Source: Ch67 sp041395845 (lineage in GTDB: Bacteria > Pseudomonadota > Gammaproteobacteria > Pseudomonadales > Ketobacteraceae). From it: a DNA stretch of 64,000 nucleotides. Below the pieces are notes generated by a model. That model was not told where the DNA came from. It saw only the letters and a list, made by a program, of their open reading frames with translations, and ran no database searches. The stretch spans positions 7,216 through 71,215 of the forward strand of contig JAWKZS010000024.1 in the NCBI GenBank assembly GCA_041395845.1, read 5' to 3'. Position 1 is the first letter of the stretch; every line of letters begins with the position of its first letter. A program made the position numbers and the translations under genes. Of this stretch, positions 24,729 through 33,100 are shown in pieces.

Positions 24729-26447
24729 TCAAAACAGCTCGACTGATGCAGCGTTGCCTGACGTAACCACAGCGGGTGCGGTGGCGGTTGCTGGCTGAAG
24801 GGAGGAGTGGTTCAGGGTAAACTGTTCGGCCAGTTTGCGCAGCGCTGCCGCGTGTACCTCCAGATCGCTGATGGCGGCAAAGGCACCCGATGCTGACGCC
24901 ATATTGCTGTCAGCCAGCTGCTGTACCTTGTCCGCTGCGGTGACGACAGCATCGCTTTGTGCATACTGCTGTACCAGCGCTTCGCGCACGGCCGTCATCT
25001 GGGTAACGAAATTGGCCATGCGCACGGAGAAATCGCGGCTGGCATCACCTGCGTCGCGTGCCTGGGCGGCACCTTCCGCCACATAGATCTGGCCTTGCTG
25101 CATACCCGCGACCACGGTCGCGGTTTCTTCCCGCATCAGGCCCATGCGTTCACTGATCTCGACGGTGGCTTCAGCGGTTCGTTTCGCCAGCCGTCGCACT
25201 TCGTCAGCAACGACTGCAAAACCGCGGCCTGATTCTCCGGCCCGTGCCGCTTCAATGGCAGCATTGAGTGCCAGCAGATTGGTCTGATCCGCTACGTCGT
25301 GAATGATGCTGACGATCTCATTCACTTCGGTGGCGCGGGTGTTGAGCTGGTTGATGTCACGTGCCAGCCGTTCTACCTCCTGACAGGCACGTTCCAGTCG
25401 CGCTACTGCTTCGCTAATGGTGATTACTGTACTGCCGGTAATGGCTTCTACTTCACTCAAGGCGCTACTGGCTGCTGCGGTAATGGCATCGGCAGTATCC
25501 ACACTGTTGCGCATGCGCATGACCTGCTGTCGGCTGTCAGCAACTGCCTTGAGCTGATCCGAGGACCGGCTGGCGACCACGGCCAGGCTGCTGCCAATCA
25601 GGTCGGCACCCCCGCGTACCGCCCCGGCTTCATCCAGTACCTGGCGGACGATTCCGGCCAGTCGGTTGATGATCGCATTGAAGGCATCCGTAATGGCGCC
25701 AATTTCACGGGTGGATGAGACTTCGAGGGTGTGGCCCAGATCGCCCCGGCCGTGGGCCAGCGCGTCCATTGCCTGCTGCAGCGCTTTCAGTGGCCGTGTG
25801 AGATGACGGGCGATCAATGCCGCTATCGGCAGGGACACCAGCAGCATCAGCGCCCCCACGGCAAGGCTGAGCATCATGACCTGCAATCGGGTCTGTTCCA
25901 CCTCGTCCAGCTCGATGTCGGCAATCAGCAGGTACGGCTCGCCGCTGCTGTTGCGGCGTGGCAGATAAACGGAACGGAACCTGCCCCATTGATCTTCGTA
26001 CTCGACGAAGCGTTGTTGACCATCCGCCAGGCTCAGGCGGATTTCGTCGGGGGCATCCTCATAGGGACGGAGATACCAGTTTTCCTCTACCGGCTTGCCA
26101 TCGTCACCGGTTACCCATGACGAGGCCCGAAACTCCAGCTGGCCGTCGTGCAGCATGACACTGTAAAGATTGGCGAGACCGGCTTCCTGCTGGTAGCGGG
26201 TGAGGGTTGCATTCAGAGCGTGTTCATTGGCCAGCTGATCCAGCCGTTGATCATGAAAATGCTCCCCAATGATGTGGCCGATGGCTGCAGCGCCGGCGAC
26301 CAGCCGGTCATCCATGCGATGCATTTCTGACGTCAGCACGGAGCGGTAAAGCAGCAGGGAAAACACCAGGCTGACAAGCAGCGCCAGCAGCGCACAGGCA
26401 AGAAAAAGGCGGGAAGCGAGTGAGTGATCAGCGGGCTTTATGTTCAT
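24729..26447 (-). CDS. Methyl-accepting chemotaxis protein
   Basis: A chemoreceptor of about 572 residues: N-terminal membrane helix (LFLACALLALLVSLVFSLLL), periplasmic sensor (about 45-185, a single Cache/PAS-like domain with the VMLHDGQLEFRASSWV segment), second membrane helix (about 190-212), HAMP domain and a cytoplasmic signalling helix pair with the conserved hairpin tip VADQTNLLALNAAIEAARAGE. No pentapeptide tether is seen at the C-terminus (ends AASVELF). The start is uncertain: a GTG at 26468 adds seven residues and neither start has a good ribosome site. The neighbours suggest that it could sense a lipid-derived compound, but nothing in the sequence proves it. Confidence 0.9.
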   Translation of the reverse strand: MNIKPADHSLASRLFLACALLALLVSLVFSLLLYRSVLTSEMHRMDDRLVAGAAAIGHIIGEHFHDQRLDQLANEHALNATLTRYQQEAGLANLYSVMLHDGQLEFRASSWVTGDDGKPVEENWYLRPYEDAPDEIRLSLADGQQRFVEYEDQWGRFRSVYLPRRNSSGEPYLLIADIELDEVEQTRLQVMMLSLAVGALMLLVSLPIAALIARHLTRPLKALQQAMDALAHGRGDLGHTLEVSSTREIGAITDAFNAIINRLAGIVRQVLDEAGAVRGGADLIGSSLAVVASRSSDQLKAVADSRQQVMRMRNSVDTADAITAAASSALSEVEAITGSTVITISEAVARLERACQEVERLARDINQLNTRATEVNEIVSIIHDVADQTNLLALNAAIEAARAGESGRGFAVVADEVRRLAKRTAEATVEISERMGLMREETATVVAGMQQGQIYVAEGAAQARDAGDASRDFSVRMANFVTQMTAVREALVQQYAQSDAVVTAADKVQQLADSNMASASGAFAAISDLEVHAAALRKLAEQFTLNHSSLQPATATAPAVVTSGNAASVELF

Positions 26448-26524
26448 ACAGAAATCGCTGGAGGACACTCAAAAAGGCTAGCCAGCCATCCTGTTGTTGG
26501 CAAGGATTGAACGGTGGGGAAGGC

Positions 26525-27430
26525 TCAGGTTTTACCGGCGCTGTAATCGCCCATCAGGAAGGTCTGGTGGCTGCCATTCTTCAGCAGATAACGTCGCGCT
26601 CCTGACGGCCGCAGGCCGCTGCGGAACACATACATGGCGGACGACGGCAGTGGCACCGGGCGTACAAAGCGGGCACTGATACGGTTGATGCTGCTGCCGT
26701 CCGCTTCCCGTTGCTGCAATGCAGCCCAGCACAGGGACAGGCTGGCAAAGCCGTGCAGCACCTTCTGCCCGAACAGGGAATGGCGTGCCACCGCGTCGGC
26801 CCAGTGTACCGGGTTGAAATCCCCCGTCAGCAGGGCGAAACGCAGCCCGTCATGTTCATCCACCGCCCAGGCGCCGGCGGTTTCCCAGCGACTTTCCTGG
26901 CCGGCCCGTTCCGGCCCCGGTTCTGCGGCCGGCTGCTTGGGCAGCATCGAATGGAACAGGGCATCCACTGCCCGATCGTGACGGCGGGTGCGGGTAATCA
27001 CCCGTGCCGTCAGGGTCGTGCGCTGATCGTTTTCCGATACCTCCACCAGTTCACCCGACAGTAGCATGCGTTCGCCGGTGTGAATGGTGCCGTTCACCTT
27101 GATATCACAGCCCATATTGACGATGCCGGCGGTGCTGAAGCCGCTCTGGATCAGCACCCGCAGCGCCAGCGGTACGCTCCACTGGGAAAACATGTGCGGC
27201 GGTACGATGCCGGGCTGACGCTGGCTGGCGGGCATGCCGACCCAGGACTGGTAGTTGTCCACCAGCACGGTGCGGGGGGCTTCGATTTCGTCGTTGATCC
27301 AGACGTCCCGATTGTCCGCCGGCTTGCGGCGGGCGATCTGGATGGCGCTGGCCACACTGGTCTGTGCCAGTGCTGCCAGATTCCGGCGTTGCTCAAGAGC
27401 CAGGCTGAAGGGAATGGTCTTGTCATGCAT
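26525..27430 (-). CDS. MaoC-like (R)-specific enoyl-CoA hydratase family protein
   Basis: A 301-residue protein with two hot-dog folds. The second (about 190-290) carries the hydratase-2 motif LLTGDFNPVHWADAVARHS with the catalytic Asp and His, followed by GQKVLHGFASLSLCWAAL. The first half (about 60-170) is a degenerate hot-dog with MFSQWSVPLALRV. Such double hot-dog proteins hydrate or dehydrate acyl-CoA or polyketide-like thioesters. The start MHDKTIPF is preferred over a TTG at 27454. Divergent from a TetR gene with a strong operator between them, so expression is probably ligand-induced. Confidence 0.85.
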   Translation of the reverse strand: MHDKTIPFSLALEQRRNLAALAQTSVASAIQIARRKPADNRDVWINDEIEAPRTVLVDNYQSWVGMPASQRQPGIVPPHMFSQWSVPLALRVLIQSGFSTAGIVNMGCDIKVNGTIHTGERMLLSGELVEVSENDQRTTLTARVITRTRRHDRAVDALFHSMLPKQPAAEPGPERAGQESRWETAGAWAVDEHDGLRFALLTGDFNPVHWADAVARHSLFGQKVLHGFASLSLCWAALQQREADGSSINRISARFVRPVPLPSSAMYVFRSGLRPSGARRYLLKNGSHQTFLMGDYSAGKT

Positions 27431-27493
27431 GGGCTGGAATGGTCCAAGGGCCAAGATGGTTTAGGGAGACTAGTGAACTCTGATAAAACAGTC

Positions 27494-27520
27494 AATGCAG
27501 CTGCATGATGCACATGCATT
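27494..27520. promoter_or_regulatory. 27-bp imperfect palindrome, probable TetR operator
   Basis: The left arm AATGCAGCTGCAT and right arm ATGCACATGCATT match at 11 of 13 positions around a central G. It lies between the MaoC-like gene and the divergent TetR gene, 64 bp from the former's start and 50 bp from the latter. Size and symmetry suit a TetR dimer or dimer pair. Confidence 0.7.
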
Positions 27521-27570
27521 ATGATGGTATGCCATTTGCCGGCCTGCACGGCATGGGATAAAGTAACAAA

Positions 27571-28275
27571 ATGTCTCGAACGCGCCCGAACACTCTTTCA
27601 AAGTCGCCCAAGCGGAGTCCTTCACCGCCGAACGCGCCTGCCCGTCAGGGCGGTGACGACGGCACCCGCCGCCGGCTGATCGATGCCGCTATCCGCCTGT
27701 TCGATCGCTACGGGGTGGAAGGCGCGTCCCTGCGTCAGGTGATTGCCGAAGCAGGCCAGTCCAACCAGTCGGTGATCCAGTATTACTTTGGTGGCAAGGA
27801 TGGCCTGGTGGCAGCGGCGCTGGACGAGGTGGTGGAGCAGTTCCGGGTGGTGCAGGCGACCATGGAGGCGGAACTGGCTGCGGCCGGGCCGCAACCGGGT
27901 CTGCGGGCAGTGATCGGTGCCTATCTGCGGCCACTGATCCAGGCCCACACCCAATCCGATACCCTGCAGCATTCGGTTGGATTTCTCGGCCGGGTATCCC
28001 AGTCGGCGTCGGATTATTACGGGCTGGTGGCCAGCCGTTTTTCCCCCTATCACGCGGCCCTGCTGGAACGGCTCACTGCCACCCTGCCAGACTATCCGCG
28101 CACCGTGGTGTCCGAGCGCTTGCGCTATGCGGTGGGAACCATTCTGCACAGTCTCGCCACGGCGCGGGAACAGCTGCGCTCCCCCGGCGTTGATCGTGAC
28201 GGCGAGCGCTGGATCGACGAGGTCATCGATTTCGTCGCCGGTGGCATCCGCGGATACTCCCCGTCCTGCCAGTAA
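27571..28275 (+). CDS. TetR/AcrR-family transcriptional regulator
   Basis: A 234-residue TetR protein. After a disordered basic tail (about 1-30) comes the HTH: LIDAAIRLFDRYGVEGASLRQVIAEAGQSNQSVIQYYFGGKDGLVAAAL, with the recognition helix ending in the family's YYFGGKDGL. The helical ligand domain fills the rest. The HTH has VIQYYF in place of the more common LYYHF. Divergent from the MaoC-like gene and convergent with the FadL gene; it probably represses the former and itself. Confidence 0.9.
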   Translation: MSRTRPNTLSKSPKRSPSPPNAPARQGGDDGTRRRLIDAAIRLFDRYGVEGASLRQVIAEAGQSNQSVIQYYFGGKDGLVAAALDEVVEQFRVVQATMEAELAAAGPQPGLRAVIGAYLRPLIQAHTQSDTLQHSVGFLGRVSQSASDYYGLVASRFSPYHAALLERLTATLPDYPRTVVSERLRYAVGTILHSLATAREQLRSPGVDRDGERWIDEVIDFVAGGIRGYSPSCQ

Positions 28276-28296
28276 CCGGCAACCGCTGGCGCCGGG

Positions 28297-29949
28297 TCAG
28301 AAATAGGCGCTGTAACTCAACTCCACCAGAAACGCTTCCACCTTGCTCTTGATGTCGGTGCCCGCGTACGGGTTGTAGATGAAGTTGTTCCAGTCGTCGG
28401 TGCTGTTGACGTTGGTACTGGCGTTCGCGGGGACATCCGAGGTGGCTATCACGTAACCGATCCCCATTTCCAGAATCCGGCCCTTGCCCATGCGGTATTC
28501 GAAACCGGCGCCGTACAGGTCGGCGTCCCCGAGTGGCAGCAGCACGTCCTGCTTGTCGGTGGGAATCGAACTCTTGCGGGGCTCATAACCAAAGCGCAGC
28601 GCCAGATTCATGTTGTACTGATACTCCACGCCAACCGCCCAGTTCCAGATGCTGTCATAGCCACGGGGAAAGGTGATGCTGTCCGGGGTGGCATAGGACG
28701 ACACGTTGGTGGCCAGCTTGGTGAAATCCAGTTCCTTGTCGAAATAGACCGTCAACCCGGTCCATTCGTCCCAGTCGGTCCATTTGGCGTCCAGGTTCAG
28801 TTTCCAGCGTGGTGTCAGTTGCAGGCTGATGCCGGTGGCGAAATGGGCGGGGGTGATGATGTCCAGCTTGGCCTTGCCACGCTCCCGGCCGCCTTCGTCC
28901 ACCAGGCCGGTGGGCCAGGGCAGGATTGCATCCAGAAAGGCACCCACATCGGACTGGTACACGCCGCCGAAGAAATTCACCCACTCGTCGTTGTAGTCCA
29001 CCTGATAGGTGCCATCCAGATGGGCGGTGCTTTCGCTCTGGTAGACAAAGCCCCAGGTGAACCATTCCACCGGCTGCCACAGCAGGCCCATGTTGAAGCC
29101 CACCACCAGGGCCGATTCGGCGTCGAATTGCAGATAGGCGGCGTCGGTGTAGGGGCCCATGCGGGCGATGTCTTCCTGCAGGCCGCAGAAATTCAGCACC
29201 GGATCGGGATCACCCGGGTCGGGACACAGCGCCTGATCCTGCAGCTGCCGGGTCAGCAGTTCCCCAAAGGCAAGGGCGAAATTCGGCACCCGGATGCGGG
29301 TGGCGGCGGTGGCGCCCTGCCAGGAAAAATTCACCCCGAGGCCGGCGGTAATGGTGTCGGTCAGTTTGAGTGCCACAGTGGGGGAAAAGTAGGTGATCTT
29401 GGCTAGGGACAGGGCTTCGCCCATGTAGGTGGCAGGATCGTTTTCGTCGCGCACGTAGCCGGCGGCCATGGGGGCGTACACGGTGGTGCCGAAGGTATAG
29501 TTGGCCCCCGGCGGACTGTAGGAGGCGCCCCCCAGCGGGATGATCAGAAACGGCAACGGCCATTCGGTGATGCCTTCCTGAAACGGAATCCGCAGGCCGA
29601 TGGTGGTGGTGGAACTGGTCTGGTTTTCCACTTCGTCCACATAGCCGAAGTCGTCGATCATCTGCTGGGTCTTGGCGTCGTGGCCGCCGAATTCCACTTC
29701 GAACCCCATGGCAGCACCGAGGACCTTCAGGTTGTACTGGCGGCCGTCGAGCCGGGCCAGGCCCGCCGGGTTGTAATGGATGGAATCCAGCCCCGGCGGA
29801 TCGGCGGTCACCGCATTGCCCAGGGACAGGGCCTTGGCGTTGCCCATGGTGAGGTTTTCGACGATGGCAGCAGGGCAGGTGACGGGCAGCAGCACGGCCG
29901 CCAGTACTACCAGATGACCCTTGCGCACGCGGACACACTTCCCCGACAT
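28297..29949 (-). CDS. FadL/OmpP1-family long-chain fatty acid transporter
   Basis: A 550-residue outer-membrane barrel with a signal peptide (cut near TCPA, about 27). The mature start holds the FadL hatch signature NAKALSLGNAVTADPPGLDSIHYNPAGLARL, where the conserved NPAGL is unmistakable. The last strand ends in ELSYSAYF with a C-terminal Phe for BAM insertion. A Cys pair lies in an extracellular-loop region (ALCPDPGD...LNFCG), which is unusual for FadL. The protein takes up long-chain fatty acids or other hydrophobic compounds, consistent with the surrounding lipid genes. Slightly longer than E. coli FadL (about 446). Confidence 0.9.
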   Translation of the reverse strand: MSGKCVRVRKGHLVVLAAVLLPVTCPAAIVENLTMGNAKALSLGNAVTADPPGLDSIHYNPAGLARLDGRQYNLKVLGAAMGFEVEFGGHDAKTQQMIDDFGYVDEVENQTSSTTTIGLRIPFQEGITEWPLPFLIIPLGGASYSPPGANYTFGTTVYAPMAAGYVRDENDPATYMGEALSLAKITYFSPTVALKLTDTITAGLGVNFSWQGATAATRIRVPNFALAFGELLTRQLQDQALCPDPGDPDPVLNFCGLQEDIARMGPYTDAAYLQFDAESALVVGFNMGLLWQPVEWFTWGFVYQSESTAHLDGTYQVDYNDEWVNFFGGVYQSDVGAFLDAILPWPTGLVDEGGRERGKAKLDIITPAHFATGISLQLTPRWKLNLDAKWTDWDEWTGLTVYFDKELDFTKLATNVSSYATPDSITFPRGYDSIWNWAVGVEYQYNMNLALRFGYEPRKSSIPTDKQDVLLPLGDADLYGAGFEYRMGKGRILEMGIGYVIATSDVPANASTNVNSTDDWNNFIYNPYAGTDIKSKVEAFLVELSYSAYF

Positions 29950-30119
29950 GCGGATTTCCCCCTGAATATTGTGATTATTATGGTGTTGCCTGTCGCAGTG
30001 GGCGTTCGGTTCGGCCCGGCGGGATCGAAACAGTGACCCTGCAGTATCAGAGGGTATCAGGTTCTGGATTTATGTAAATAGGCTTTACTATGTGGGAAGG
30101 CGACAAGGGGGCGGGGGAT

Positions 30120-30145
30120 GGCGCCCGGTGACAAGTCCGGGCGCC
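30120..30145 (-). terminator. Strong hairpin after the giant surface protein gene
   Basis: GGCGCCCGG-TGACAAGT-CCGGGCGCC is a perfect 9-bp GC-rich stem 19 bp after the stop codon on the minus strand. There is no T tract, so it may protect the 3' end or act with Rho. Nothing else was seen in the rest of the 29950-30164 gap apart from the FadL promoter region, which is AT-rich near 29960-29985. Confidence 0.5.
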
Positions 30146-30164
30146 AGGGGGGTGCATTGCCGGC

Positions 30165-33100
30165 TCAGAAACCCCAGTAGCGGGATACGGAGAAGCCCAG
30201 GTAAAAGGCGTCTTTGTCGATGCTGTCCAGCTCGGCACGCAGGGACCAGTCCGGGTTGGCTTGCCACTGCAGGCCGCCTCCCAGGGCGATCTGGCTGTTT
30301 TCCACTTCGTCCATCTGCAGGCGGGAGCCGCTGACGCGGGTGTCCAGGCTGGCAATACCGAGTTTGACGAACAGGGCCAGTTCATCCCGCACCAGGGGCA
30401 GCTGGTAGCCGCCCCACAGGGCAGTGGCCTTGTAGCGGATGGTTTCGTCGCCAGTGATGGCCGGGTTGTTGGCTTCCAGCACGGCTTCGCCCAGGTCGTA
30501 GTAGGCCAGTTCTGCGAACCAGTGCTGGGTGAGTCGATAGCCAATCGCCAGCTTGAAGCCGTCGTCGCTCTTGTCGGTTACCGACCAGCCGCTGTCGGCT
30601 TCATCCGGTTCCAGGCGAGTGCTGCCCAGACCAAACGAGCCGTACCAGCAGCTGGCTTGATACTGCACCGCATCGGTCGCAGCGCAGGGCTCGGCGGCCT
30701 GGGTGTTGGCTGCCAGCGCCGTCAGCAGCACGCCCAGTGCGCGCTGGCGCCGCAGCAGGCTGGCGAGGCCGAGGAGCGCCAGCAACATCAGGGTCAGACC
30801 ATCCAGACTGCCACTACCCTTGAGGGCAGTTTTGACCTTGCCGGGCTTCTGCAGGCGATCATTGATACCGTCACCGTTGAAGTCGCCATTTTCATCGCCA
30901 TCAGGGATGCCGTCGTTGTCGCTGTCGTCATCAAGCCGATCAATGATGCCGTCACGATCGGTGTCGCCGTCACCTTCTTCGCTGTCCGGCACGCCATCGT
31001 TGTCGTCATCGGTGTCGACGTTGGCGGGAATGCCGTCACCATCGGTATCTGCCTGCGAACCCCAGACGCCGTTGTCGCCGTCGATGCTGTCGTCGATGCC
31101 GTCACCGTCGCTGTCGAGACTGCGGTCGATCATGCCGTCGTTGTTCTGATCCCAGTCCGCGAAACGTTGCTGCACGTCGTAGATGCCGTCATCGTCGCTG
31201 TCCAGATCACGCAGATCGGGCTCGCCGTCGCTGTCGGTATCCAGCGGGCTGTCCACCAGGGACTGGCCGTCGTCGGCAATGCCGTCGCTGTTGCTGTCGA
31301 GCAAGCCAGCTTCTTCAACGTCCAGCAGGCCGTCGTCGTCAGCGTCCAGATCGCGGTAGTCAGGAATGCCATCCGCATCGGTGTCGCGGGCTGCCACGGC
31401 ATCATCGATTCCATCGTTGTTGCTGTCGCTGCCGCCGGTGCTGTCGACGTCAAACACGTCATCGATGCCGTCGCCATCGCTGTCGCTGGTGATCAGGACG
31501 GATTCGGCGGTGTCGCTGACGCCGTCATTGTCGCTGTCGAGGTCCAGCATGTCGGCTGTACCATCGCCATCGGTATCCGGCAATGACCAGTCATCGTCAA
31601 TGCCATCGTTGTTGCTGTCGGTGCCGCCGGTTGCGTCGACATCCATCACGTCATCGATGCCGTCGTTATCGCTGTCATTGCCGCTCAGGCCGGCTTCCAC
31701 GGAGTCGGGAATGCCGTCACCGTCGCTGTCAGCATCGTACACGTCGGCGATGCCGTCATTGTCGGTGTCGCGCAGGGCAGCGTCGTCGTCCACGCCATCG
31801 CCGTTGCTGTCGGTGCCGCCAGTCTGATCGACATCGAACTCATCGATGATGCCGTCACCATCCGTATCGGAGCCGTTCAGCAGCGCTTCGATGATATCGG
31901 GAATGCCATCGTTATCGCTGTCGCTGTCGAGTGCGTCGATGATGCCGTCACCATCAGAGTCCAGGGTGGATTCCAGTGCATCGGGAAGGCCATCACCATC
32001 TTCGTCACTGCTGTTGTCGACGTAATCGGGGATGCCGTCATTGTCGGTGTCGCTGGTGCCTTCGATATCGTCTTCAACGCCGTCGCCATCACTGTCGGTA
32101 TCCAGGTAGTCGGCGATACCATCGTTGTCACTGTCCTGGGTGGTGGCAGTGTCATCGATACCGTCACCGTTGCTGTCGGTGCCACCGGTCTGGTCGACGT
32201 CGAAGCTGTCATCGATGCCGTCGCCATCGCTGTCGGAACCGGAGGCACCACTTTCGGCGCTGTCATCGATGCCATCACCATCACTGTCGCTGTCGAGGAA
32301 ATCCGGGGTGCCATCGTTGTCGGTGTCTGCCGGTGCCGTGGCGTCGTCGATGCCATCGTTATTGGCATCGGTGCCGCCGGTCTGGTCGACGTCGAAGCTG
32401 TCGTCAATACCGTCACCGTCGGTGTCATTGCCGCTGTTGCCGCTTTCCAGAATGTCGGGAATGCCGTCGTTGTCGGAATCCAGATCCAGGTAATCAGGGA
32501 TGCCGTCGTTGTCGGTATCGGCGATGGATTCCACCGCATCGGGAATGCCGTCGTTATCCGAATCCGGGTCCAGATAATCCGGCAGGCCGTCGTTGTCGCT
32601 GTCGCTATTGGATTCGTCGATATCAGGGATGCCGTCGTTGTCGGAATCAGTGTCCAGGTAATCGGGAATGCCGTCATTGTCAGCGTCTTCGGTGGTGCCT
32701 TCCTGGTCGTTAGGAATGCCATCGCCGTCTTCGTCACCCGCCGGATTGCGATTCAGGGTGATGCTGTCGCTGTCGCCCAGTACGCTGTTCAGGGTCAGGC
32801 GAACGGTGGCAGTCAGGCTTACGGCGCCCAGGTTTGCCGGTGTGGTGTACGTCGCCGAGTAAGTGCCATTGCCGTTATCGGTAACGCTGCCCACGCTGCC
32901 AACAGTTACGCTCAGGGCAACGGTGTCGCCACCGCTGGTGAGCAGGTTGCCGTTGCTGTCACGCAACTGCACCGAAATCGACGCGGTATTGACGCCGTCG
33001 GCAATCAGGGTGGACGGACTTGCGCTCACTGTGCTCGTGCCTGTGTTGGCAGCACCCGGCACAAACGTCACGACAGCATTATCGGTGATCGCATTGCTGT

